Shown here in pieces: positions 1 through 8,544 of a stretch of 64,000 nucleotides of DNA. Position 1 is the stretch's first letter. Every line of letters begins with the position of its first letter. A model generated the notes under the pieces. It did not search any database. It was not told the DNA's origin and was given only the letters and a program-made list of their open reading frames with translations. The stretch comes from Larkinella rosea (GTDB lineage Bacteria > Bacteroidota > Bacteroidia > Cytophagales > Spirosomataceae), in contig NZ_RQJO01000008.1 of NCBI RefSeq assembly GCF_003858635.1, positions 124,001 through 188,000 of the forward strand, written 5' to 3'. The translations under genes and the position numbers were made by a program.

Positions 1-513
1 GTAGTGATAATCGCCAGCCTGCGCGGGGTGACCGTTGTATTGGTCAAAACCGTTGACCTCGTCTGTCAACGCGGCTCGCATGGCAGCATATTGATTGAAG
101 AACGGCACGCCGTTGAGCGAAACCCCGATGGGGCCACCGTCTGTTGCCGATTTGCCGACAGCTTCTTTCGGCGCAACGGGCAACCGGAACGTATAGTTGA
201 ACGACGCTATTTTGTTGGGATTCTGATGCCAGGCGGCATTGGTCCCGTTATAGGCTTCGTATTGCGCGGTGGCCCACTGCGTGTTCTGGAAATAAGGACT
301 TTTATGATCGGGAACGCCCGTCGTTTTGATCAGGATGTAATCGCCGGATCGCGTAATACTAGTCGCGCCGTAGATTTTTCGGTACACGTCCGGAACATCC
401 GTGGTTTCAATCGACGACTCCGGATCGTCGTCATTCATGCAGGAAACAGTTAGCGCGGTTCCGGTTAGCAGCGTCAACGCCGTCAGGACGAGTGACAGAA
501 AAGGCTTATTCAT
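1..513 (-). CDS. YHYH-domain lipoprotein, 3' end cut by window edge
   Basis: The minus-strand frame opens with ATG at 513 and stays open for 171 codons to the window edge. The N-terminus is a lipoprotein signal: a short basic start, a hydrophobic run and a lipobox ending TVSC, followed by an acidic MNDDDPESS tail. The rest is soluble. The last visible residues read AGDYHY, which is the start of the Y-H-Y-H motif that names this extracellular domain family. The protein should be anchored by lipid at the cell envelope. The function of YHYH proteins is poorly known and I assign no reaction. No clear promoter is visible in 514-642, and the neighbouring ABC gene reads in the same direction 129 bases upstream. 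Confidence 0.75.
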   Translation of the reverse strand, partial: MNKPFLSLVLTALTLLTGTALTVSCMNDDDPESSIETTDVPDVYRKIYGATSITRSGDYILIKTTGVPDHKSPYFQNTQWATAQYEAYNGTNAAWHQNPNKIASFNYTFRLPVAPKEAVGKSATDGGPIGVSLNGVPFFNQYAAMRAALTDEVNGFDQYNGHPAQAGDYHY

Positions 514-642
514 GAATCGATGGGCTTTTCTTTTAGACGCAGAGAATCGTCAAAAGCACATTTCAGGGGAAAAAAACTTCTGATACTGACGAAGAATTAC
601 GAAAAAGACAGGGTTAAGCTTCTGAAAACCAGTTATTTGACT

Positions 643-1314
643 TTACGAATTCAAATAGCCCATATCTTTCAGATTCTGCTCCGGCGAAGTTAGCCGGATG
701 GTTCGGCCACCGGAATGGAGGAAATAAATGGAATCGCTCAGGTCCAGTACGGACCGGTAGAGATGATCGGATAAAAGAATGCCTTTTCGCTGGGATTCCT
801 GTCGAATGGTTTTCTGCAACTGCTCGACCTGAACCGGCATCAGGTGTGAAAAAGGTTCGTCCAGCAAAACAAAAGCCGCGTCCGATTTCAAAATCAACAA
901 AATTTCCGCCAGCCGTTTCTCTCCGCCTGATAATTTTCCAAACGGCTGATTTTTGAACTGCCCAATTGCTCGATATTCCTCCGCTAGTTCGCGTATATCC
1001 ACACCATACCAATCAAAAGCCGCCTGGATCGTCAGCGACGGTGGCACGAACGGGTGTTGGGGTAAATACCGGATCAAACCGGGTTGCTGATACGGTTTTC
1101 CGATGTAGTGTCCATTTACCCGCACCGACTGCCATTCGGTCGGCATCAGGCCCATGATGCTTTTCAGCAGGCAGGATTTACCGCTGCCGTTTCGGCCCAG
1201 CAAACCCGTAATCCGACCGGTTTGCAACTTGACGTAAACACTCTGGAGAATTTTCTGCTCGCCAAATTGCAGCCAGATGCCATCAGCTTCCAGGGTGGTT
1301 GGCAGGCCGTTCAT
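643..1314 (-). CDS. ABC transporter ATP-binding protein
   Basis: This 223-residue single ATPase domain has every expected motif. Walker A is GRNGSGKS (about residues 40-47), the Q-loop is LPQHP (about 84-88), the signature is LSGGE (128-132), Walker B is FVLLDEP (148-154) and the H-loop histidine is in LSDH (near 184). It hydrolyses ATP to drive a membrane partner. Its start codon overlaps the stop of the upstream 108-residue membrane protein by four bases (ATGA), so the two are probably translated together. No classical permease is adjacent, so either the small membrane protein is the partner or the permease lies elsewhere. The substrate cannot be read from the sequence. Confidence 0.85.
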   Translation of the reverse strand: MNGLPTTLEADGIWLQFGEQKILQSVYVKLQTGRITGLLGRNGSGKSCLLKSIMGLMPTEWQSVRVNGHYIGKPYQQPGLIRYLPQHPFVPPSLTIQAAFDWYGVDIRELAEEYRAIGQFKNQPFGKLSGGEKRLAEILLILKSDAAFVLLDEPFSHLMPVQVEQLQKTIRQESQRKGILLSDHLYRSVLDLSDSIYFLHSGGRTIRLTSPEQNLKDMGYLNS

Positions 1315-1637
1315 AAAATCAGAAGCAGTTGATACGTAACCAATGTCAGCAGAAAACCGATCAGCAAATCGATGGTAAATGCCCCGCCGAACAGGACTTT
1401 TTCAGCTAGTCCTAAGTTGTAGTAAAACCAGAATTGCGCTTTGTAGATTTTGCGGGTTACATACCAGATACCGGCGTTGGAAAGTAGTTTAAACCATAAA
1501 GAGCTGACGATGTAAAGATGTAGATAGGTGGTGAGCTTCGGCCAGAAAGCCCAAAGCAAACCCAGCGTCAGGGCGTTGCTGAACAACCAGAACGATCGGT
1601 AAAAGAGCCAGATTGCCCGGACTTTGGGAGGGAACAT
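1311..1637 (-). CDS. Small integral membrane protein coupled to ABC ATPase
   Basis: This 108-residue protein is rich in Trp, Leu, Phe and Tyr. It has about three hydrophobic segments (roughly 8-32, 38-60 and 82-108) and no signal-peptide cleavage site. I do not recognise the family. The four-base overlap with the ABC ATPase behind it suggests a joint complex, perhaps a very reduced membrane component or an accessory subunit. It is too short for a standard ABC permease. No hairpin separates the two genes. Confidence 0.6.
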   Translation of the reverse strand: MFPPKVRAIWLFYRSFWLFSNALTLGLLWAFWPKLTTYLHLYIVSSLWFKLLSNAGIWYVTRKIYKAQFWFYYNLGLAEKVLFGGAFTIDLLIGFLLTLVTYQLLLIL

Positions 1638-1904
1638 AGTTGATTGATTTGGGGCAAAATAGCGGTATTTAGATTGATTTGGAACGCATTAACATACTTT
1701 AACAGGAGAACGAAAAAGCAGTTGAAAATCGGTAGCCAAAATCGACTAACACCCTGTTGTGCCAAATCAAATGCTTAGGTTGCTAAAACCGGTGATTGGG
1801 TGTGCTGATACATCAGGAACCTTCAACGTATAAAACATCCCGTTGAACAAATAAAACTATTACCATTTTTTGTAAATTGGATGCTGAAATTTTAGCATCT
1901 ATAC

Positions 1905-3350
1905 ATGAAATACTACCGTTACATTTTACTTTTTTTGTTACCGACTTTTTCAGTTCACGCCCAGACGATTTACAAAGAGTCCGAAGTTGACTCGGCCGCG
2001 CGGCCTCTTGGAGGATTGCCTTTGTTAGAAAAATTTATTGATGCCAACCGGCGAATGCCGTACGCAGCCGAAGTGGATCAGGCGAAAGGCAGTGTCATTC
2101 TGTCGGGCGTGGTAGAACCCAATGGCACGGTTTCAGAGGTCAAGACACTCCGCAGCCTCCGCCCCGACTGCGACCGGGAGGCCATCCGGGTTTTCAATGC
2201 GTTCAAGGCCTGGAAACCAGCGTTAAAGGGAGGAAAACCAGTTCGGCAGGAGCTTACCTTTACAGTTCCGTTCACGTCCGTTGAATTGAATGCTAAACCA
2301 GACCGGATCATCCGATATTACGATAAAAAAGGAGTGCCGGTCGCAGATGAAGCTAACTCTGTTTATCAGTTTGTGACGGTTGTCGACTCACTAGGCTATC
2401 CGAATGCGGCTCCCATTATTTATCGAAAATCGGGGAAAAACTGGAAAGAAGTTGAACGCTATCAATTGAACAAAGAACCCTTTACGTACCATAACGAGGA
2501 TGATCCGGCGCTACCCGATTCGGTAGAAGCTTACCGGCTTGAAATCATTGATAAAATGAATACTGCCCAGGAAACTCACTATTCATTTTTTACGGACGGA
2601 TCGCCCTTGTCAAAAGTGACGTTTCGCAATGGAAATCACACCCAGTCTTCACGCTTTTATTACCGGAATGGCCTAGTCAGGAAGATGGAAGAATTTGTTG
2701 AAGACTATAAAACCCACCAATGGCTCTGGTATCCGAATGGTCAGCTTCGTCAGCAAGCGCAACGCCAATCGTCCCCCCAGACGGGCCCTGAATTTCAGGT
2801 TTTGAGTCAGTGGGATTCGTTGGGAAGGCCAACCGTTGTGAACGGAGCTGGCCAGGCCACGTTTGAATCCCGGAGAAGCAAGAGTCGATTTTTGGAAAGT
2901 GGAGCGGTGAAACAAGGGCTGAAGGACGGCGAGTGGACTGGTCGGCGAAGTGATGGCTATCTGGAATACCGGGAAACATACGACATGGGCAAGTGTCTTT
3001 CCGGAAAGTTTTATGCCGAAAATGGAGAGGTTCTGACTTATACCGAGCCGGAAATAATGCCGGATTTTAAAGGCGGCAGAACCGCGTTAGGGCGGTTTTT
3101 AGCCACTACGATGCGGTATCCGCCGGAAGCTGCACGGGCGAAATTACAGGGAAGGGTGTTTGTTTCTTTTGTAATTGACAAAGAGGGAAATGTTGAAAAT
3201 GTAAAGGTCTTAAAGGGTATTGGCGCAAGTGCCGACGAAGAAGCCGTTCGGGTGGTGAAAGCAACCAGTGGACAATGGATACCCGGTGTCGAACGAGGTC
3301 GGAATGTAAAGGTACGATTCAACCTCCCCATTAACTTTGAGTTGGAGTAA
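1905..3350 (+). CDS. Secreted protein with two TonB C-terminal domains (copy 1)
   Basis: This 481-residue protein has a cleavable signal peptide ending near VHAQT. A first TonB_C-like region spans about 25-120 (RMPYAAEV, GTVSEVKTLRSL and an Ala-Phe-Lys-Ala-Trp-Lys-Pro segment). The middle part has repeated Y-x-N-G-x-L/V elements (YRNGLVRKME, YPNGQLRQQ) like MORN-type antitoxin-fold repeats. A second TonB_C domain lies at about 390-481 (RYPPEAARAKLQGRVFVSF, then VRFNLPINFELE). Unlike true TonB it has no N-terminal membrane anchor or proline-rich spacer, so it is probably a periplasmic or outer-envelope protein of unknown role. It is followed by a second copy of identical length, so the pair is a tandem duplication. 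Confidence 0.8.
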   Translation: MKYYRYILLFLLPTFSVHAQTIYKESEVDSAARPLGGLPLLEKFIDANRRMPYAAEVDQAKGSVILSGVVEPNGTVSEVKTLRSLRPDCDREAIRVFNAFKAWKPALKGGKPVRQELTFTVPFTSVELNAKPDRIIRYYDKKGVPVADEANSVYQFVTVVDSLGYPNAAPIIYRKSGKNWKEVERYQLNKEPFTYHNEDDPALPDSVEAYRLEIIDKMNTAQETHYSFFTDGSPLSKVTFRNGNHTQSSRFYYRNGLVRKMEEFVEDYKTHQWLWYPNGQLRQQAQRQSSPQTGPEFQVLSQWDSLGRPTVVNGAGQATFESRRSKSRFLESGAVKQGLKDGEWTGRRSDGYLEYRETYDMGKCLSGKFYAENGEVLTYTEPEIMPDFKGGRTALGRFLATTMRYPPEAARAKLQGRVFVSFVIDKEGNVENVKVLKGIGASADEEAVRVVKATSGQWIPGVERGRNVKVRFNLPINFELE

Positions 3351-3407
3351 AGACCAGCCATCGGGCTATGGCAGCATAGCAGAAGCGATAGAATCCGTTT
3401 TAAAAAT

Positions 3408-3469
3408 AAAATGTTGGCACAAGCAAGTAGGATTATTACCAGATTTTATAAATTTAATTCCAACATTTT
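3408..3469. repeat. Short inverted repeat between the TonB-domain paralogues
   Basis: AAAATGTTGG (3408-3417) is exactly repeated in inverse as CCAACATTTT (3460-3469), spaced by 42 AT-rich bases. It lies 11 bases upstream of the second paralogue's start. It could be an RNA hairpin in the leader or an operator pair. The evidence is the symmetry alone. Confidence 0.4.
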
Positions 3470-3480
3470 CTTATCCACCC

Positions 3481-4926
3481 ATGAAACATTGGTTTTATTC
3501 CCTACTCTTTCTGCTGATAACGCAGGCGGCAATCGCCCAAACGATTTATAAAGAGTTTGAAGTTGATTCCGCTGCGAAACCGCACGGCGGTTTGCCACTG
3601 CTGGAGAAGTTTATCGATGTCAACCGGCGAATGCCCTACGCAGCCGAAGTGGCCCGCGTCAAAGGCACGGTTATTCTGTCGATGGTTATTGAACCGAACG
3701 GCACGGTTTCAGAGATAGCGGTTTTGCGCAGCCTTCGCCCGGATTGTGATCGTGAAGCGATTCGGTTGCTACGCTCGTTCAAAGCCTGGAAACCAGCCCT
3801 GAAAGCCGGTCAGTCGGTTCGGCAGAGTTTAACCTACACCATCCGGTTTACGCCCTCGGCCACCCAAAGCGAACCCGGTGCGATCACCGCGTATTATGGC
3901 AAAGATGGCAGCGCGGTTGCTGGCGAAGCACAGGCACAGTTCAAGCTGATGACTCCCGTCGACACCCTGGGATTGCCCAACGGAAATCCGGTTATTTCGG
4001 AGCGGAAAGGGAATAAATGGCAGAAAACCGTAGAAAATAGTTTTGAACGAATACCGTATAACCGCGCCAATGAAGATGATCCCTCCCTGCCGGATTCAAT
4101 CCCGGCAATCCGTCTGGCAATCAAAGACCCGCAGTATCAATTTCTGAATGGAACGATTTATTCGCTGTATCCGAACGGGGTGATTATGGCCCGGGAACCG
4201 TACGACGATGGTCGACGGATCGGGCGATCGATTTATTATTACCGCAATGGATTGGTTAAATTGATTAGCGAAATCCGGCCGGATGGAAAAACGGAAGAAT
4301 GGGCCTGGCATCCAAACGGGCAGCTACGGCATGTTTTGATGAGAAAACTGGTGGCGATGTCACCTGAGGAAATTGAATTGTTCAGCCAGTGGGATTCAAC
4401 CGGTAAACAGTTGGTACAGAACGGGCAGGGAACCGCCCGGTTTTTGTCCAGACAGGACGGTAAATGGGTAACGGAAACCGGCCTGATCAAAGAACAACGA
4501 AAAGAAGGGCTCTGGTTAGGCCGGTTTGACGACGGTAAACTGGCTTTCCGGGAATCGTACCAGAACGGCAAATGTGAATCCGGAGTCGCTTATTACGAAT
4601 CGGACTCCCTAACGTATACCGATCCGAATCAAAACCCTGAATTCCAGGGCGGTTTAAATGGTTTGGGACGGTTTCTCTCGGCCAACATCCGTTATCCGGT
4701 GGATGCTTCCAGAGCTGGAATCCAGGGTAAAGTTTTTGTCAGTTTTGTTGTTTGCCAGGACGGCTCACTCTGCGATTACGAAGTGCTGCGGGGTGTTCAC
4801 CCGAGTGTCGATAACGAAGCCTTGCGGGTCGTGAAAGCGTCGAACGGAAAATGGAAACCGGGCGCCATTCGGGGAAAGCAAGTGCGGGTTAAGTACAACC
4901 TGCCCATCAATTTTCACTTGCAGTAG
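3481..4926 (+). CDS. Secreted protein with two TonB C-terminal domains (copy 2)
   Basis: The gene is the tandem paralogue of the preceding one and has exactly the same length (481 residues). I chose ATG at 3481 because it begins a clean signal peptide (MKHWFYSLLFLL, cleavage near AIAQT) that aligns with copy 1. The open frame upstream to 3337 adds non-signal residues. The N-terminal TonB_C region is almost identical to copy 1 (PLLEKFID.NRRMPYAAEV). The Y-x-N-G repeat region (YYRNGLVKLI, HPNGQLRHV) and the C-terminal TonB_C domain (RYPVDASRAGIQGKVFVSF) are more diverged. Function is unknown; it is presumably periplasmic or surface-associated. Confidence 0.8.
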   Translation: MKHWFYSLLFLLITQAAIAQTIYKEFEVDSAAKPHGGLPLLEKFIDVNRRMPYAAEVARVKGTVILSMVIEPNGTVSEIAVLRSLRPDCDREAIRLLRSFKAWKPALKAGQSVRQSLTYTIRFTPSATQSEPGAITAYYGKDGSAVAGEAQAQFKLMTPVDTLGLPNGNPVISERKGNKWQKTVENSFERIPYNRANEDDPSLPDSIPAIRLAIKDPQYQFLNGTIYSLYPNGVIMAREPYDDGRRIGRSIYYYRNGLVKLISEIRPDGKTEEWAWHPNGQLRHVLMRKLVAMSPEEIELFSQWDSTGKQLVQNGQGTARFLSRQDGKWVTETGLIKEQRKEGLWLGRFDDGKLAFRESYQNGKCESGVAYYESDSLTYTDPNQNPEFQGGLNGLGRFLSANIRYPVDASRAGIQGKVFVSFVVCQDGSLCDYEVLRGVHPSVDNEALRVVKASNGKWKPGAIRGKQVRVKYNLPINFHLQ

Positions 4927-4936
4927 CGCGGGTTTA

Positions 4937-4978
4937 AAAAGGCTCGCAGCTCCACCAGCCAGAAGCCGCGAGCCTTTT
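4937..4978. terminator. Bidirectional terminator between convergent genes
   Basis: The 11-base arms AAAAGGCTCGC (4937-4947) and GCGAGCCTTTT (4968-4978) are perfect inverse complements around a 20-base loop. The A/T ends supply a U-run in either direction. The hairpin sits between the stop codons of the TonB-domain gene (plus) and serS (minus), as expected for a shared terminator. Confidence 0.85.
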
Positions 4979-4983
4979 CGTGA

Positions 4984-6255
4984 TTAGTTAATGGTATCAA
5001 AACCGCAATACGGCACCAGCACTTCTGGGATCCGGATGCCTTCGGGTGTCTGGTTATTTTCCAGAATGGATGCCAGAATTCGGGGTAACGCCAGCGCCGA
5101 ACCGTTCAGGGTGTGCAGCAACTGGGTTTTTCCTTCCACGCGTGACCGGAGTTTCAGCCGGTTGGCCTGAAAGGTTTCAAAATTGGACACCGAGCTTACT
5201 TCCAGCCAGCGTTGCTGAGCCGCCGACCAGACTTCCATGTCGTACGTCAGCGCGGACGCAAAGCCCATATCGCCCCCGCAAAGCCGCAGCACGCGGTAGG
5301 GCAGTTCCAGTTTCTGCAACAGCGATTGCACGTACTGGCTCATTTCCTCCAGTGCCTGGTAGGATTCTTCCGGTTTGCGGATTTGCACAATCTCCACTTT
5401 ATCAAACTGGTGCAAGCGGTTCAGACCGCGAACGTGCGCACCCCAGGATCCGGCTTCGCGCCGGAAACAGGGCGTGTGACCCACATTCTTCACCGGCAAT
5501 TGATCGTCCGGCAAAATGACGTCGCGGTACAAATTGGTAATCGGAACTTCAGCCGTCGGAATCAGGTAGAGTTTATCTTCCGTGGCGTAATACATCTGCC
5601 CTTCCTTGTCGGGTAACTGGCCGGTGCCGAATCCGGAATCTTCGTTGATCAGAATGGGCGGCTGAATCTCGAAATAACCGGCTTTCAGGGCTTCGTCCAG
5701 AAAGAAATTGATCATCGCCCGCTGAATCCGTGCTCCTTTGCCCCGATAAACCGGAAAACCGGCCCCGGTAATTTTATTGCCCAGCTCGAAATCGATGATC
5801 CCGTATTTTTTGATCAACTCCCAATGCGGCTGAGCGCCTTCGGGTAAAACCGGAATTTCGCCGTGCTGCAAAACTACTTCGTTTTCTTCGGGTGTACGGC
5901 CTTCGGGCACGCTGCTGTGCGGCAGATTCGGCAAGGTGACCAGCACTTCCTGCAATTGCTGCTCGGCGATTTTCAGGCTTTCTTCCAGTTCTTTCGAGCG
6001 CGTTTTCAGCTCGGCGGTTTCGACTTTGGCCGCATCCGCTTCCGCTTTTTGTCCGGCTTTCATCAACGCCCCAATCTCTTTGGCTTTCGCGTTGGAGCGA
6101 GTCAGCACATCTTCCAGTTCTTTTTGAGTATCCCGCCGTTGTTGATCAAACGCCAGCACCTGCTCGACGGCGGTTTCGGCGTTGGCAAACCGTTTCTTTT
6201 TCAGGCCCGCCAGCGTGGTTTCTTTGTTATCGCGGATGAAAGGAAGTAAAAGCAT
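4984..6255 (-). CDS. serS: Serine--tRNA ligase
   Basis: This 423-residue class II aminoacyl-tRNA synthetase charges tRNA-Ser with serine in the cytoplasm. The N-terminal tRNA-binding arm is a long charged coiled coil (about 26-105). Class II motif 2 is FRREAGSWG (264-272), followed by the TPTAEVPITNLYRD-type serine-site region seen here as LIPTAEVPITNLY (231-243). Motif 3 is NGSALALPRILASILE (about 384-399). Length and ends match the family. It is convergent with the TonB-domain gene and separated from it by a strong hairpin. A broken nucleotidyltransferase gene lies directly upstream on the same strand. Confidence 0.97.
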   Translation of the reverse strand: MLLLPFIRDNKETTLAGLKKKRFANAETAVEQVLAFDQQRRDTQKELEDVLTRSNAKAKEIGALMKAGQKAEADAAKVETAELKTRSKELEESLKIAEQQLQEVLVTLPNLPHSSVPEGRTPEENEVVLQHGEIPVLPEGAQPHWELIKKYGIIDFELGNKITGAGFPVYRGKGARIQRAMINFFLDEALKAGYFEIQPPILINEDSGFGTGQLPDKEGQMYYATEDKLYLIPTAEVPITNLYRDVILPDDQLPVKNVGHTPCFRREAGSWGAHVRGLNRLHQFDKVEIVQIRKPEESYQALEEMSQYVQSLLQKLELPYRVLRLCGGDMGFASALTYDMEVWSAAQQRWLEVSSVSNFETFQANRLKLRSRVEGKTQLLHTLNGSALALPRILASILENNQTPEGIRIPEVLVPYCGFDTIN

Positions 6256-6551
6256 GGTTATTCAGGTAATAACTGCCGGATGGCAGCGATGAATTGCCTT
6301 GTTTTATCGAAAAGGAAATTGTGCTAATGACTTTTTTAGCATCCAATTCCAACTCAAAAAGCTGATCCCGGATCGTATTTTTCAAATCACCAGTCACTTT
6401 TCCAGAAGTAAGCACCAAAAAATCCCAGTCCGAATCCTTCCGGTGATCCCTGCGCGCGGGATCCAAACAGATACACATCCGCCTGTGAATCAATGGAGTG
6501 GATCGATTCCTTGACCTTTTGGAGAAATGCTTTATTGGTTAACCGGGCCAT
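6227..6551 (-). pseudogene. Frameshifted MNT-type nucleotidyltransferase remnant
   Basis: Reading from ATG at 6551, the first frame gives MARLTNKAFLQKVKESIHSI and then DVYLFGSRA, the first half of the G-S-R-A-R-x-D signature of small nucleotidyltransferase (MNT/NTP_transf_2) proteins. The second half, RRDHRKDSDWDFLVL, continues in the next frame (open from 6493 to 6227). The switch falls in a CGCGCGC run near 6459-6465. Restoring one lost GC dinucleotide would give a continuous GSRARRDHRKDSDWDF. The C-terminal part (after VISTISFS) also departs from the family and runs into the serS start. The gene is therefore probably inactive, unless the run is a sequencing error or a phase-variable site. 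Confidence 0.65.
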
Positions 6552-6582
6552 ATCACAATGGATAAACCGTAAAGGTAGTCAG

Positions 6583-6612
6583 GCCCGTGCGGTTTTTAAA
6601 AACCGCACGGGC
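6583..6612 (-). terminator. Perfect 30-base palindrome after aspartate kinase
   Basis: The sequence is a perfect 15+15 palindrome with a GCCCGTGCGGTTTTT half, and its folded hairpin tip is T/A-rich. It begins 13 bases past the aspartate kinase stop codon on the minus strand. This is the usual place for an intrinsic terminator, although there is no strong T-run behind the stem. Confidence 0.65.
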
Positions 6613-6625
6613 TTTGGGTCGTCTT

Positions 6626-7960
6626 TCAGGCTTCTCCCAAATTGAATAGTCCTTCGTTGAGGGCATTCAAGGCTTCGGCTTTGTACCGACCGTGCATCAA
6701 CAATGAAATGTTATGTTCGGTGCCGCCGTACGAAATCATCCGGATCGGAATGCCTTCCAGCGCTTTCAGCACCTGCAGGGCAATACCGGCATGGTCGGCG
6801 CTGAAATTACCCACGATGCACACAATGGTCTGGTCGTAATCCGGTTCTTCCAGGTCACAGAACGTCCGCAGTTCGGCCATCAACTCGGTCAGGTTATCGG
6901 TCTTGTCGATCGTGACCGAAACCGATACTTCCGAAGTTGCAATCAGATCGACCGGCGTTTTGTATTTCTCGAACACCTCGAAAATCCGGCGCAGAAAACC
7001 GTAGGCATTCAGCATCCGTAGCGAATGGATGTACAAGGCCGTAATGCCGTCTTTGGCGGCCACGGCTTTGAACACCTGATCGGAAGTTTTGCTGGCGATC
7101 AGCGTACCTTCGGCTTGCGGGTCCATCGTGTTTTTCAGGCGAACCGGAACACCGAACATCTTCGCCGGGGTGATCGTAGACGGGTGCAGGATTTTTGCCC
7201 CGAAATACGCCAACTCGGCCGCTTCTTCAAACGTCAGTGCCCGGATCGGGAAGGTTTTCTTGACAATCCGCGGATCGTTGTTGTGCATGCCGTCGATGTC
7301 GGTCCAGATCTGGATTTCGTCGGCCCGGATGGCTCCGCCGATCAGCGAGGCCGTGTAATCCGAACCACCGCGTTTCAGGTTATCGACTTCGCCACGCGGA
7401 TTTCGGCAGATAAATCCCTGGGTCACAATCAGTTTTTTATCGCCGTGCGCCCGCAGCAACTCCCGCAGTTTCCGCTCCGTAAAATCCAGCTCGGGTTCAC
7501 CGTCGGCATCCACCCGCATAAACTCCAGCGCCGGCAGCAAAATGGACTCTTCGCTGGACTCTTCCAGACAAGCCTGAAACATCTGCGTACTCAGCAATTC
7601 GCCTTCGGCCACCAGTTCCTTTTCCTGTTTCAGCGTAAACGGACGAATCCGGGTCAGCGACCGAATGAACGAGAACTCGTTTTCGATGATCTTCTGACCT
7701 TTCGTCAAACCGTCGGACGTCTTGTACAATTCGCGCACGAACGAATCGTAATGCGCTTTCAGGTGCTCGATTTTTTCGGCTGCTTCCTCCGGCTGATCCG
7801 CTTTCAGGGATTCGGCAATGGACAACAGCGCGTTGGTGGTACCGGACAAAGCCGACAGAACGATGATTTTTTGCTGATCATCGGAAGTAATCAGGTTGCG
7901 GATCGAATGCATTCGTTCGGGCTTGCCAACGGACGTTCCGCCAAATTTCCAGACTTGCAT
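6626..7960 (-). CDS. Aspartate kinase (monofunctional)
   Basis: This 444-residue enzyme phosphorylates L-aspartate, the first step to lysine, threonine and methionine. The N-terminus VWKFGGTSVG (about 3-12) is the kinase nucleotide-binding signature, and GGSDYTASLIGGAIRADE is the substrate and ATP loop. A C-terminal region with two ACT-type regulatory segments (from about residue 300) suggests feedback control by end-product amino acids. There is no homoserine dehydrogenase domain, so it is not a ThrA-type fusion. It is separated from the ribH gene upstream by a long inverted repeat. A promoter-like TAATTTTG lies on the minus strand at 8037-8030, overlapping the ribH stop. Confidence 0.93.
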   Translation of the reverse strand: MQVWKFGGTSVGKPERMHSIRNLITSDDQQKIIVLSALSGTTNALLSIAESLKADQPEEAAEKIEHLKAHYDSFVRELYKTSDGLTKGQKIIENEFSFIRSLTRIRPFTLKQEKELVAEGELLSTQMFQACLEESSEESILLPALEFMRVDADGEPELDFTERKLRELLRAHGDKKLIVTQGFICRNPRGEVDNLKRGGSDYTASLIGGAIRADEIQIWTDIDGMHNNDPRIVKKTFPIRALTFEEAAELAYFGAKILHPSTITPAKMFGVPVRLKNTMDPQAEGTLIASKTSDQVFKAVAAKDGITALYIHSLRMLNAYGFLRRIFEVFEKYKTPVDLIATSEVSVSVTIDKTDNLTELMAELRTFCDLEEPDYDQTIVCIVGNFSADHAGIALQVLKALEGIPIRMISYGGTEHNISLLMHGRYKAEALNALNEGLFNLGEA

Positions 7961-7974
7961 GGTTTTGGAATGAG

Positions 7975-8031
7975 TGAATGAGTGAATAGCTTTGCCATTT
8001 TCTGCTCCCTGCGGAGCTATTCACTCATTCA
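7975..8031. repeat. Long inverted repeat between ribH and aspartate kinase
   Basis: The 17-base arms TGAATGAGTGAATAGCT (7975-7991) and its exact inverse complement (8015-8031) flank a 23-base loop. The arm itself contains a repeated GTGAATGA phrase. The repeat fills most of the gap between two genes on the minus strand. It may serve as a terminator of ribH. It belongs to a set of structurally similar but mostly sequence-unrelated hairpins in this window. Confidence 0.8.
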
Positions 8032-8034
8032 AAA

Positions 8035-8544
8035 TTAGATTTTTGGTGAATAACTATAAACTTGTTGCTGTAAGCCTAACATTTTGATGGCTGTCATGGC
8101 GGCTTCGTCGCCTTTGTTGCCGTGAATCCCACCTGCGCGGTCGAGGGCCTGCTGTTGGTTGTTGGGCGTCAGAACGCCGAAAATGACCGGTTTTCCGGTA
8201 TTGACGCCAACCTGCGTCAAGCCCTGCGCCACGGCGTGGTTGATGTAATCGTTGTGCTTGGTTTCGCCCTGAATCACGCAACCCAACGCAATGACGGCAT
8301 CGATATCGTTGCGTTGGGCAAACCACTGCGCGCCCAGACTCAGCTCAAAACTACCCGGAACGTTGCCCCGGATCACGTTTTCGGCAGCGGCTCCGTAGTG
8401 CAGCAAAGTCTGGTAAGCTCCTTCGAACAGGGCTTCGGTTACTTCAGCATTCCACTCGGCCACCACAATGGCAAACCGCCGTTTACTGATATCGGGGAGG
8501 TTATCGGTTGAAAAAACACTCAGATTCTTTAATTCACTTGCCAT
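8035..8544 (-). CDS. ribH: 6,7-dimethyl-8-ribityllumazine synthase
   Basis: This 169-residue enzyme makes 6,7-dimethyl-8-ribityllumazine from 5-amino-6-ribitylaminouracil and dihydroxybutanone phosphate, the penultimate riboflavin step. Family motifs are all present: EWNAEVT (about 30-36), VPGSFELSLGAQW (62-74), ALGCVIQGETKHNDYI (86-101, with the catalytic His near 97) and the C-terminal NKGDEAAMTAIKML. It usually assembles as an icosahedral shell or a pentamer. Its gene follows a TPR membrane protein in Bacteroidota, as here. No FMN riboswitch is visible upstream; a 29-bp inverted repeat starts one base before the start codon instead. Confidence 0.96.
   Translation of the reverse strand: MASELKNLSVFSTDNLPDISKRRFAIVVAEWNAEVTEALFEGAYQTLLHYGAAAENVIRGNVPGSFELSLGAQWFAQRNDIDAVIALGCVIQGETKHNDYINHAVAQGLTQVGVNTGKPVIFGVLTPNNQQQALDRAGGIHGNKGDEAAMTAIKMLGLQQQVYSYSPKI

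Noticed and set aside
3337-3480. N-terminal extension of the second TonB-domain protein
   Set aside because: The extra 48 residues precede a proper signal peptide that aligns with copy 1, so the start is 3481.
7025-7981. 318-codon frame opposite aspartate kinase
   Set aside because: It is antisense to an intact, motif-complete enzyme and has no domain of its own.
7971-8031. GAATGAGTGAATGAGTGAAT pattern considered as CRISPR or tandem-repeat array
   Set aside because: There are no regular spacers or further units. The structure is a single inverted repeat.
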